From a virus, in the IMG/VR virus record IMGVR_UViG_3300009430_000004, positions 1-64,000 of that record: a stretch of 64,000 nucleotides of DNA; one strand, written 5' to 3'. Made by a program: the position numbers and the translations under genes. Of this stretch, positions 52,217-60,585 are shown piece by piece. The notes under the pieces are model-generated. The model saw nothing but the letters and a program-made list of their open reading frames with translations, did no database searches and was not told the DNA's origin. How positions within the stretch are numbered: position 1 is the stretch's first letter; the number at the start of each line of letters is the position of its first letter.

Positions 52217-52244
52217 GTCTAATTCCTCCCACATAATTTGAAAT
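52217..52244 (-). promoter_or_regulatory. Shared leader with GTGGGAGGA
   Basis: Third copy: AATTATGTGGGAGGAATTAG then AC before ATG on the minus strand. Confidence 0.58.
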
Positions 52245-52296
52245 TTATCCCATATATATTGTCGACATGATTAAGGGATATATCATCATATCTATA

Positions 52297-52310
52297 TTAA
52301 TAATATATAA
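52297..52310 (-). promoter_or_regulatory. Promoter-like element
   Basis: Minus-strand TTATATATTATTAA, 81-94 bases before ATG 52216; also in the divergent region of the chemoreceptor gene. Confidence 0.42.
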
Positions 52311-52381
52311 ATTTAGTTATTAATTATACCAATACTAACAAAATATTAAATACCGATAAATAATAAGATGGAGGGGATTTT

Positions 52382-54358
52382 ATGTTTAAAAAAATGTATA
52401 AGCTCAAAATACGAGCAAAATTAGTATTAACAACTTTGATAATTTTAACAGTAGCATTAGTATCAGTTTCATCGGTGAGTTACTTTGTATTTAAGGATAG
52501 GTTGCAAGATAAAATAATGCAATCTCTTGGTACAATCACTGTAGATAGAGCCGAATTTGTGAAGAGTTGGCTAAGTAAATTGGAATATATAAGTGTGGTC
52601 AATTTTGTGACAAATAACGATAACGATAGTGTTGATATTGCGGATTTACACCTGAGTAAAATAGATTCCACGATATTAACATCCTTTATATTCTTTAATG
52701 ATGGTAATTTAATTGATGCAAATGGGTGGAAACCTGACCCTGGTACTGATTTAAAACAAATGAATTGGTATAAAGTTGGTATATCGTCCAATAAACCAAC
52801 TTATTTATTAGATAGGGATTTAAAAACAAATAATGTTTCAGTATTCTGTGTAAGGCAGTTTACCGATAAAAACGGAAATGTAAAAGGGGTAATTGCTCAG
52901 ATATATGATTCTAATGTATTTAACACTATGGTCGCTTCATTAAGAGCCGAAGGTGACGGATATGGATACATAGTGGGAAAAGGACATATATTAGCACATC
53001 CTGATAAATCACTTGTTGGTAAAACAGTTGAGGATGCTGGCGTTGCAATAGCTAATGAATTAGTTGCTAATTTAGGTACTCCTATTCACTATGAATTCAG
53101 AAATGTTAAGAAATATGGTGTTGCTGTAAAAATACCTGATATGCAGGATGCGTATCTTATAATGGCTGTACCAGATGAAACTGTTTTAAAACCATTAGAT
53201 AACGTGGACCTATATATGATTGGAATATCATTATTATTTTTACTATTGGCATCAATAACATTTTCGATAATGTCAACTAGGATATCAAACCCTCTAGTTA
53301 AGAGTAGTGAATTGTTGGGGCATATAGCTTTGGGAGACTTTACTAGAGATACTGATTCTGCCGATTTAAATATTCCTGATGAAATAGGAGATATAAATAG
53401 GTCTGTTGATAAAGTTAAGAAATCGCTTATAGGAATTATAAAAGAACTTAAAAGTAGCAGTAATATATTATCTCATGATGCTCAGTCACTGAGTGCAACT
53501 GCTACACAGAGAACTTCTGGTTTACAACAAATAAGTGTTAGTTGTAACGAAATGGCTGCTGGTATACAAGTATTGGCTGATAATAATCAAGAGAGTGTTG
53601 CATCATTGACAGATCTCAGCTCTCTATTAGATAAGGCTAATGAAATATCTAGTGGCATGGTTGACAGGGTAGTTATTGCCCAGCAAAAAAGTAATATCGG
53701 GTTATCAGTAATGAAAGAATTGATGGATGACAATTTAGTAGTAAACGCTGCTGTTGGAAATATGAATACAACGGTTGCTGATATTTACGAAAAATCAAAT
53801 AAGATAAAAGATATACTGGAAATTATTAATAATATTTCTGGTCAAACAAACCTCTTGGCTTTGAATGCTTTAATAGAGGATGCTAAGATAAAAGAAAACA
53901 ATGGTTTCTCAGTTATTGCTAATGAGATAAAGAAACTTTCGGATCATACAAAATTAGAAAGTGCTAATATTTCATCAAAACTTAGTGAGATAACTGTTGG
54001 TATTGAGAAATTAGTTGAGTATTCATCTAAATTTGATAGTACTATGAAGGAGCAGACTGGTACAATAAACTTGTCTAATGAATCATTTAAGAATATTTCT
54101 GACTCAATTGATGAAGTTATTCAGTTAACAAATAAACTTAAAGATATTGTAATCAATATTGATGCAAATAAAGTAACCGTATTAAGTATGGTTGAAAATA
54201 ATGCTAGTTTAACAGAAGAGTTTTCTGCCAATATACAAGAAATAACAGCTTCTGTTGAACAGAATCTTGCTGGAAGCGAAGAAAATCTTAATACTATTAA
54301 AAAGCTTGATAAACTAAGTAATGGATTACTTGCTATTGTAGAAAAATTCAAAATATAA
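52382..54358 (+). CDS. Methyl-accepting chemotaxis protein (phage-encoded)
   Basis: Complete receptor architecture, 658 residues: short basic N terminus; transmembrane helix near 13-33; extracellular dCache-like sensor of about 240 residues (GYGYIVGKGHILAHP near 195); second transmembrane helix near 275-295 (IGISLLFLLLASITFSIM); HAMP region (RISNPLVKSSELL); and a cytoplasmic signalling domain whose hairpin reads NISGQTNLLALNALIEDAKI, then NNGFSVIANEIKKLS. Canonical receptors have IEAARAGE here; the phage has IEDAKIKE, so the CheA/CheW tip is largely but not fully kept. No CheA/CheW genes nearby. Probably acquired from a Gram-positive host. Site GGAGGGG. Confidence 0.93.
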   Translation: MFKKMYKLKIRAKLVLTTLIILTVALVSVSSVSYFVFKDRLQDKIMQSLGTITVDRAEFVKSWLSKLEYISVVNFVTNNDNDSVDIADLHLSKIDSTILTSFIFFNDGNLIDANGWKPDPGTDLKQMNWYKVGISSNKPTYLLDRDLKTNNVSVFCVRQFTDKNGNVKGVIAQIYDSNVFNTMVASLRAEGDGYGYIVGKGHILAHPDKSLVGKTVEDAGVAIANELVANLGTPIHYEFRNVKKYGVAVKIPDMQDAYLIMAVPDETVLKPLDNVDLYMIGISLLFLLLASITFSIMSTRISNPLVKSSELLGHIALGDFTRDTDSADLNIPDEIGDINRSVDKVKKSLIGIIKELKSSSNILSHDAQSLSATATQRTSGLQQISVSCNEMAAGIQVLADNNQESVASLTDLSSLLDKANEISSGMVDRVVIAQQKSNIGLSVMKELMDDNLVVNAAVGNMNTTVADIYEKSNKIKDILEIINNISGQTNLLALNALIEDAKIKENNGFSVIANEIKKLSDHTKLESANISSKLSEITVGIEKLVEYSSKFDSTMKEQTGTINLSNESFKNISDSIDEVIQLTNKLKDIVINIDANKVTVLSMVENNASLTEEFSANIQEITASVEQNLAGSEENLNTIKKLDKLSNGLLAIVEKFKI

Positions 54359-54367
54359 CGTATTTTA

Positions 54368-54393
54368 GTAGGGGTAGAATTATCTACCCCTAC
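54368..54393 (+). terminator. Hairpin terminator
   Basis: 11-bp perfect stem GTAGGGGTAGA with ATTA loop, then ATTTTATTATTTT. Confidence 0.85.
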
Positions 54394-54451
54394 ATTTTAT
54401 TATTTTAAAAACATCTATGTAAGTATAATATAAAGAAAGGTGATGATAAAG

Positions 54452-56371
54452 ATGGGAATAGTTCATGAGAGTAAATTAACATCTCAAGAGAGAAAAGAAC
54501 TGCCTGATGGGACTTTTGGACTTCCTGAGGATAGGGCTTACCCCCTTCATGATGAAGAACATGTAAGGAAAGCCATTCAGTTCTTCAAATATTGTAAACC
54601 CGTCAAAAAGAATGCACTAGCTAATAACATAAATAAACGTGCTAAAGAATTAGGACTTAAACTTCGAATCAGCAAAGAAAATCCTTTCTATAAATACGCT
54701 GATAAGAATATAGTACAGGAAGTGTCATTAGCTCAAGACGGATTTGCATTGGTAAATGAATCAGTAGAGATACCATCTCCTGATTGTATCGGAAAACCCA
54801 ATTACTCCATATTTGAGAATCTATTAAGTTCAGACCCTCAAACTATGGAAGAAATGATTAATATCGAAAAATGTCTTTCTAGGGAAATAATCCCTAAGCT
54901 CAGAGCATCTTTCGGTGAAGAAGTTAGTAAAGGGCATCATCTAATCAATCCAATAGCGTTGATAAATAAAATAATGAGTAAAGTTTATCATAAGTTTTTA
55001 TACTTTCATGATTACATGAGTATATCAACTGAACTTTCTAAGATAATCAATCTCACTACTGGTATTTTAGATGATATAACATATGCTATAGATAATTATA
55101 TTTATAGGCAGAATGTTCCAGCGGCTAACATTAAGATTAAACTACTAGAGGACATATGCAACAACTTCAATTGCAATATATATTTAGTAGAAAGATTACT
55201 TGAGCAGTTGATATTTGCATGTCATACAACAATAACAGAGTTGAAAAACATAGCAAAGACCTCTGAAGCAAATCAGGATGAGAAGATAGAAAAGGTAAAT
55301 AAGATCATGGGCTCATTAAGAGATCTTTCAATAAGATTATTAAAGGATGAACCTAATGTAGATACTATTATACCTATTCCAAGACTTGCTATTGGTATAG
55401 CTCTTAAATCAGATAATCTCAATTTCATTAATACTGAAAATTTCCTCAATACTACGAAAAATGAAATGAAAAATGAAATAAATATTATACTAATGAGTAA
55501 CATGATGGGTTGTTCATTATCCTTCTTTGGAGATGATAAACCGTTCTTCTTGAATGAAGTTTCTAGAGGGAATAGAGAGATTTATGATATAATAGATTTC
55601 TTAACAGGTTCATTATGCCGTGACAATATACGTCGTTATAACACTGACTTCACATTAACTTTAGATGCCAAAGATATAATGGTATTTTCAGAATTAAAAG
55701 AATATATAACTTCTATTTATCCTTCAACGGATAGAAATGGAGAAAGATTCTATTATGGCGTTAATGAGAATCAGTTGTTCTTACTAGGAAAGAATGTAGG
55801 GGTGACTAATCAATACATCCTAGTGAAACTCTATGATGGTGAGTGTATGAATGCGGAATTAAATTTCTTAAGAAATCCGCAGAAGATGACTCCTGTCAAG
55901 ATTATTACGATTAATCTATGTTCCGAGAGAAGAACTCCAAGCGTTCTCACAGAGGGAATTACCATTGATAAAGATGGTAATATGAAATTTGAGTTTAAAC
56001 CGAGGAAAACCTATATGGATGAGTATTCGGAAAATCATAAGCTGTTATTAGCTAATAGTAAAGCTAAAAACTATGAAGGGATGAAGAAGAATCTCGCATT
56101 CCTATTTGCTATGATAACAACTATAGAAAGGGATGTTATTTATAAGAAAGATGCCAAAATAAAACCAGAAAAGAAAAAGGATGCTGAAAAAGCAAGAACC
56201 TTCGCTATCAATGACTTTAAAACATATCTAAAGGAAGTTCAGAAGGCAGAGCCTGGATTTGACTTTGCTAAATACTATGATGAAAGTGGATATGGTAAAC
56301 TGACAATAAATGTTACTAGAGATAGCATAGAAGGTATCAAAAAGATATTAAGAACTATAATGATTTCATAA
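54452..56371 (+). CDS. Unknown virion-type protein with capsid-associated N-terminal motif
   Basis: 639 residues. The first 80 residues contain LPDGTFGLPEDRAYPLHDEE then HVRKAIQFF, a short domain found at the start of many phage capsid, portal-associated and internal head proteins. The rest is helical (NLTTGILDDITYAIDNYIYR, lysine-rich end near 560-610) with no recognised catalytic motif. ATG 54452 is preferred: AAAGGTG lies nine bases upstream, while ATG 54440 adjoins it. Probably packaged in or attached to the virion; not proven. Confidence 0.75.
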   Translation: MGIVHESKLTSQERKELPDGTFGLPEDRAYPLHDEEHVRKAIQFFKYCKPVKKNALANNINKRAKELGLKLRISKENPFYKYADKNIVQEVSLAQDGFALVNESVEIPSPDCIGKPNYSIFENLLSSDPQTMEEMINIEKCLSREIIPKLRASFGEEVSKGHHLINPIALINKIMSKVYHKFLYFHDYMSISTELSKIINLTTGILDDITYAIDNYIYRQNVPAANIKIKLLEDICNNFNCNIYLVERLLEQLIFACHTTITELKNIAKTSEANQDEKIEKVNKIMGSLRDLSIRLLKDEPNVDTIIPIPRLAIGIALKSDNLNFINTENFLNTTKNEMKNEINIILMSNMMGCSLSFFGDDKPFFLNEVSRGNREIYDIIDFLTGSLCRDNIRRYNTDFTLTLDAKDIMVFSELKEYITSIYPSTDRNGERFYYGVNENQLFLLGKNVGVTNQYILVKLYDGECMNAELNFLRNPQKMTPVKIITINLCSERRTPSVLTEGITIDKDGNMKFEFKPRKTYMDEYSENHKLLLANSKAKNYEGMKKNLAFLFAMITTIERDVIYKKDAKIKPEKKKDAEKARTFAINDFKTYLKEVQKAEPGFDFAKYYDESGYGKLTINVTRDSIEGIKKILRTIMIS

Positions 56372-56376
56372 AAAGA

Positions 56377-56398
56377 TGGGCTTTCATATGAAAGCCCA
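56377..56398 (+). terminator. Palindromic hairpin terminator
   Basis: TGGGCTTTCATATGAAAGCCCA, a perfect palindrome followed by AATTTTAA; ends the gene at 56371. Confidence 0.7.
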
Positions 56399-56461
56399 AA
56401 TTTTAACCTTTTACTAGGGTTAGAACATAATAGTAAAATCTTTAATTTAGGAGTGATTTTT

Positions 56462-57397
56462 ATGAATAGGATAACCTCACTGAAGGAGAGGATAATGCCA
56501 TTATTAGGTGGCGTAGTATTAGGAGTTTTATTATCATTGACAACATTATCAAATGTTAATATGGAAAATAGCAGTAAATTAATACCTGCTATAAATTTAA
56601 ACGTTGAAGAAGTAAAAGTTGAGGAGAGTGCTCCTCTTAAAATTGAAGAACAAAAAATTGTTGAGGTTGCACCTTCACCTGTAGTAGTTGAAGATCCTCA
56701 GCCTGAACCAGTAAAGCCTATAATAAATGGCTTATATAAGGTTACAGCAAGTGCATTGAATGTTAGGAAAGAAGCTTCCATGAATGGGACTATACTTGGA
56801 GTTTATCATCAGAATAATATAGTTGAAGTAATTGGGCAGGAAGGTGAATGGTATAAAAATGCTGATGGTTTCATTCACTCTGATTATATTACTAAACATA
56901 CTGGTGAAAAACCCTCTAGACTGTCAAAAGTGTCAGTATCAAGAGGTGGAACCATGGGTTCTTATTTTACCCTTAATGTATCTTCCAAATCAGGTTTATC
57001 ATTAGATGATATATATCGGATAACTGAAGGGACTGCATTAAAAGGTATAGAGGAAGCTGTATTAGAAGTTGAGGAAAAATATGGAGTTAACGCTCTATTT
57101 ACTATAGCAGTAGCAAGACTTGAAAGTGGTAATGGTACAACTAGGATAGCCCAAGATAAAAATAATTTATTTGGGTTAAATGCTCTAGACAGCAATCCAT
57201 ATAAGCACGCTTTCAGCTATGATACGAAGTCCGAATCTGTTTATGCGTTTGGGAGGATAATTAAAGATAATTACATAAACAGAGGATTAGATACTCCTGG
57301 AAAAATTAATTCTGTTTATTGTCCAGCTAGTGATAGTTGGTCTGATAAAATAATAGTGTTAATGAGGGAGGTACATTACAAAGGTAATAAAAGGTAA
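56462..57397 (+). CDS. SH3b-GH73 cell-wall hydrolase with N-terminal membrane segment
   Basis: 311 residues: N-terminal hydrophobic helix (LLGGVVLGVLLSLTTLS) as signal or anchor; Pro/Glu-rich linker (EVAPSPVVVEDPQPEPVKP); SH3b domain near 100-145 (KVTASALNVRKEASMNG, GEWYKNADGFIHSDYI); and a glucosaminidase domain from 190 (ALFTIAVARLESGNGTTRIA, NLFGLNALDSNP), where E in RLESG is the expected catalytic acid of the GH73/FlgJ group. Cleaves peptidoglycan, for lysis or entry. Site AGGAGTG; a GTG nine bases upstream is inside it. Monocistronic. Confidence 0.9.
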   Translation: MNRITSLKERIMPLLGGVVLGVLLSLTTLSNVNMENSSKLIPAINLNVEEVKVEESAPLKIEEQKIVEVAPSPVVVEDPQPEPVKPIINGLYKVTASALNVRKEASMNGTILGVYHQNNIVEVIGQEGEWYKNADGFIHSDYITKHTGEKPSRLSKVSVSRGGTMGSYFTLNVSSKSGLSLDDIYRITEGTALKGIEEAVLEVEEKYGVNALFTIAVARLESGNGTTRIAQDKNNLFGLNALDSNPYKHAFSYDTKSESVYAFGRIIKDNYINRGLDTPGKINSVYCPASDSWSDKIIVLMREVHYKGNKR

Positions 57398-57409
57398 CTC
57401 GATTTTCAA

Positions 57410-57424
57410 TTATATATTATAATC
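57410..57424 (+). promoter_or_regulatory. Promoter-like element TTATATATTATAATC
   Basis: Identical over 15 bases to 30706-30720; about 67 bases before the ATG of the well-expressed gene at 57491. Confidence 0.55.
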
Positions 57425-57490
57425 GGGTAATGAATATAAAATTATATTTCAGGTAACAAAAAAATAATTATATTATTAGGAGGTAATATC

Positions 57491-58084
57491 ATGAGTCAAA
57501 ATCAAAATCAAAATCAAGGAAAGAAGTTTGGTCTATTAGACCGTAATGCAGACATTGAACCAATTGGTGTAGTTTACAATGTGACAGGTGCAGCTATTGA
57601 AGAATTCGTATACAATTACCTTACAAGACTAAAGGAAATTGATGGAGTTGCCGCTGTAAGAGCACATGTAATCAGAGATGGAAGCCAAAGACCAGAAGTT
57701 ACACTTTATGTGTTCCTTCAATCAAACAGCAAGGACGTTGCATCCAATATGGGTAATATCCCAGACCACATCAAAAAGAAGATGGATGAAGGTTCCTACA
57801 GAGCTTCCGAAAAGCTCAAGAAAGCAATGTATCCACTTTGCAAAGAATTGAAGATTGGCGTACATCCTGAAAGACTGTTATACGTTAAATGCGACGTATT
57901 CAAGACTTTAGGTATCATGTTCGCTGCTGATCCAAAGGTTCACTCAATTACTATTCCTGAAGTTGTTAAGCTGAAGAAGAAGAACAGCATCATTACCGTT
58001 GTTAAGACTAACAAGTTCATCGACAAGGAAGATGCTTCAAGCTTCGATAAGTTCAGCCAGATAATCGAAAGAATGGAAGAGTAA
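57491..58084 (+). CDS. Unknown protein with high-expression codon use
   Basis: 197 residues. Starts MSQNQNQNQGKKFGLLDRNA, then an alpha/beta domain with strands (AAVRAHVIRDGSQRP, VTLYVFLQSN) and a basic region (VVKLKKKNSIITVVKTNK). Codons are strikingly enriched in C-ending and AAG forms against its A/T-ending neighbours, as in the capsid, tube and sheath genes, which implies very high expression. Strong AGGAGG site, own promoter-like element and own terminator. Basic, with extended N terminus: a nucleic-acid-binding or abundant structural protein is possible; family not recognised. Confidence 0.8.
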   Translation: MSQNQNQNQGKKFGLLDRNADIEPIGVVYNVTGAAIEEFVYNYLTRLKEIDGVAAVRAHVIRDGSQRPEVTLYVFLQSNSKDVASNMGNIPDHIKKKMDEGSYRASEKLKKAMYPLCKELKIGVHPERLLYVKCDVFKTLGIMFAADPKVHSITIPEVVKLKKKNSIITVVKTNKFIDKEDASSFDKFSQIIERMEE

Positions 58085-58098
58085 TCTGAATAAAAAAA

Positions 58099-58132
58099 GA
58101 TAAGGGGATATGGAGACATATCCTACCTTATT
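58099..58132 (+). terminator. Hairpin terminator
   Basis: Stem with 5-6 outer and 7 inner base pairs (TAAGG and GGATATG arms) around GAGA, then seven T residues. Confidence 0.85.
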
Positions 58133-58158
58133 TTTTTATAGCAAGGAGGTGTTATACG

Positions 58159-58512
58159 ATGCCTAGAGTTAAACCAGAAGAGTTAACTTATGAAATAGAA
58201 TCTTTCGTAGGCACTCTTAAAGAAAGTGATAAACATGATTGGTGTAAAGCTGTTGCTAAGATTTCATGGAATAATAATCCTGCAACACTGGATATAAGGA
58301 ATCTTAACTTATCAGCTAAGAGAATAGGTAAAGGAATAAGTCTAACGGATGAAGAATCTGATAGACTTGTAGATATATTACTTGAGGAAGATTATGGTAC
58401 TATGGAAGCTCTAGAAAAAGCAGTTTCCAGAAGAAAGAATCGCTTTACTATTACAAGTAAAGCGGCTAATAATTGTTTTGATGAAAAATATATTATAGAG
58501 ATAAATCTCTAG
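58159..58512 (+). CDS. Small unknown protein
   Basis: 117 residues, unrecognised; acidic helical middle (LTDEESDRLVDILLEEDYG) and basic C terminus (KAVSRRKNRFTITSKA). Site CAAGGAGGTG. First of a run of four genes up to 60513. Confidence 0.75.
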   Translation: MPRVKPEELTYEIESFVGTLKESDKHDWCKAVAKISWNNNPATLDIRNLNLSAKRIGKGISLTDEESDRLVDILLEEDYGTMEALEKAVSRRKNRFTITSKAANNCFDEKYIIEINL

Positions 58513-58523
58513 GGGGTATTAAA

Positions 58524-58805
58524 ATGATAGGTAATAATGAAAATCAAGAAACTTGTAATGTTTTAGAAGTTACACCTGCTCAACATAATTTTGCAAATAG
58601 AATTGAGAGCAATGAAGGATGGGAAAAATCAACCCTTCAGTTTCAGATGGCACCAGTTAAAATATTTAAAATAGATTGGTCAAAAGTACAGAGTCTGGAA
58701 GATATTAAACTTATACTTGATAAGCTTGATATAGCATTTTTTGGTGAAGATATAATTACAGGAATGGAGCATTTTGTATATCAAGTAGAATCACCACAGG
58801 TATAA
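58524..58805 (+). CDS. Small unknown protein
   Basis: 93 residues, no recognised motif (LEVTPAQHNFANRIESNEG; VKIFKIDWSKVQSLEDIKL). Site TAGGGGG. Twelve bases after the previous stop. Confidence 0.72.
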   Translation: MIGNNENQETCNVLEVTPAQHNFANRIESNEGWEKSTLQFQMAPVKIFKIDWSKVQSLEDIKLILDKLDIAFFGEDIITGMEHFVYQVESPQV

Positions 58806-58809
58806 ATAT

Positions 58810-59901
58810 ATGGATGCTATATTTAACCTATTCAAGGTAAAATTTACGAAACTTGACCAGTTAATAAGCGAGCACTGTAAAGATATAACAAAAGATTCCA
58901 AAGTTAATATATTTATAAACTTTGAATCTGTATTAAAGAAATTAGCTTCCTCTAATATAGAGGAATACCTGAGGGTTAAAACTGAAGATAGGTCTTTTGA
59001 GATGATAAGTAATATAGTGAATCTTGCGGCTCATTATAGATGGTTCTTTACAAAGAATAAGATATATTCCAAGGTCTATATTTACTTTTCATTCCCATTT
59101 AAAAGTTATTATAAAAATAGGTTAGTTAACCCTGACTATAGGACATATTACGAACATAAATATTCTAAGAATCCAAATCATTTTGTGTTAGGTAGCGTTT
59201 TAGATAACGCTATTCCTTTCACAAAGATAATATTAGAGTACATAGAGGGGGTTTACCTGATTCAAGGAGAACATTTAGAATCCTCTCTTGTACCTCGCAT
59301 TATAACGAATGATGTAGAAGACAACATCGTTAATTTCATTGTTTCTACAGATAAATATGATTACCAATATGCGAATAAAGGTCATTATATTATTAGACCA
59401 AAACAGGATAATAGTTATATGGTCAGTAAAGAGAATCTTATCTCTACTATTAAGAAAGAAGAAAAGGTTGATAGTGATACAGATATTAATAGTGAATATT
59501 ATCCATTCATACTTTCGCTTATGGGTGATAAATATAGAAACATTGATAAGATAAAGAGAGTTGGTTTAACTAATATCATTAAGATGATTAACAAAGCTAA
59601 GAAAGAAAATGTTATTGGTGAAGATGTGTATAATATCAATATTCTTTCAAATATTATAAAGGAAGAGTTTAAACCATTAGTATTAAACAATTTCTATTGT
59701 GTTGATATTGACACACAGTATCAGCTTTGCAACATCAAAGATTTATATACAATAACTTCTCAATTAGTTGATAAGTTCGACAATGCTTCATTAAAGAAGA
59801 TAAATGATGAGTTCTTCACAAATTATCCACTCTATATTTTGGAGCTTGCCGATGCGAACAAATTAATTAAGAAGAAAGAAAAGAAAAATATATTTATTTA
59901 G
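58810..59901 (+). CDS. Unknown protein
   Basis: 363 residues, unrecognised. Mixed alpha/beta with aromatic-rich stretches (SKVYIYFSFPFKSYYKN near 90), ends KKKEKKNIFI. Weak ribosome site (AGGTATAAATAT) and only four bases after the previous stop, so translation is probably coupled. Vaguely reminiscent of phage proteins with a PIN/FEN-like fold (INFESV near 32, acidic residues spread), but the motifs are not clear enough to call. Confidence 0.72.
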   Translation: MDAIFNLFKVKFTKLDQLISEHCKDITKDSKVNIFINFESVLKKLASSNIEEYLRVKTEDRSFEMISNIVNLAAHYRWFFTKNKIYSKVYIYFSFPFKSYYKNRLVNPDYRTYYEHKYSKNPNHFVLGSVLDNAIPFTKIILEYIEGVYLIQGEHLESSLVPRIITNDVEDNIVNFIVSTDKYDYQYANKGHYIIRPKQDNSYMVSKENLISTIKKEEKVDSDTDINSEYYPFILSLMGDKYRNIDKIKRVGLTNIIKMINKAKKENVIGEDVYNINILSNIIKEEFKPLVLNNFYCVDIDTQYQLCNIKDLYTITSQLVDKFDNASLKKINDEFFTNYPLYILELADANKLIKKKEKKNIFI

Positions 59902-59913
59902 GAGGGTTCTAGC

Positions 59914-60513
59914 ATGGAAGAAAAAATTATAACAGGAGAAAACATTGAGGAAAATGTTACTCCTGGGGAAGTAATAGACTCCACTGTTGAAGTGGAGACA
60001 CCCCAACCCCCTCAAACTTCATTCACTGTAGTTCTATATGATTGCGGTGTAGAAGGTGCAATATCTAAATCAGCTTTGGAGAGAGGACTTGAAAATCCTA
60101 GAATCAAGGAATTACTAACATTGGATTGTTGGTATGGATGTAGCAGTAGAGGGGATCAAGAATATGCCTTATATGTAGACCCTATGAAGGTGTCACATAA
60201 TATAAAAGGATTCTGGTGGGATGACCAAAAACTTATGGGACAGATAATCGTACTTCAAACCCCTATGGGTAAAATACTTCAGGATGCTTTAATAGGAGAT
60301 TCTGAACAGGTATTATTTATGCCAACTGGTTATAGAGAAACCGACCCAGAAGGAAATGTTAATATACATCTAGTCACCTTTGATTTTGGGATAAAGGAAA
60401 CATTAGCTACAGAATATATTCCTTCAGATTATATTAATGAGTCTCAGGATACTGATGTTGATAATACTGAAACCCAACAAGGTGAAGAAGTAGAAGAGGT
60501 TATAGAAGAGTAA
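59914..60513 (+). CDS. Paralogue of the prohead protease fold, probably inactive
   Basis: 199 residues. The middle can be laid along the protease at 15013: KVSHNIKGFWWDDQKLMGQI against LTSHRINWWNAQGNFLKGEV, a TPMGKIL segment against the AHGTQMTKNIL segment, and IHLVTFDFGI against AHIVTYDWVI. The two histidines (H95, H152) keep their places, but the serine position (AFSLRA in the protease) reads FMPTGY, with Thr138 and no Ser. Long acidic termini flank the domain. A dead protease acting in head assembly is inferred; a Thr nucleophile is less likely. Site AGGAGG. Confidence 0.68.
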   Translation: MEEKIITGENIEENVTPGEVIDSTVEVETPQPPQTSFTVVLYDCGVEGAISKSALERGLENPRIKELLTLDCWYGCSSRGDQEYALYVDPMKVSHNIKGFWWDDQKLMGQIIVLQTPMGKILQDALIGDSEQVLFMPTGYRETDPEGNVNIHLVTFDFGIKETLATEYIPSDYINESQDTDVDNTETQQGEEVEEVIEE

Positions 60514-60528
60514 AGCCGCTTGGCTTTA
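60511..60528 (+). terminator. Short hairpin terminator
   Basis: 7-bp stem TAAAGCC with GCTT loop followed by seven T residues, overlapping the stop codon of the preceding gene. Confidence 0.85.
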
Positions 60529-60585
60529 TTTTTTTATTTGCATACATTTATATAAATGAATAACTAATAAGAGAGGTGAATAAAA

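Noticed and set aside
58810-59901. Possible FEN/PIN-type nuclease
   Set aside because: Scattered acidic residues but no clear ordered motif set.
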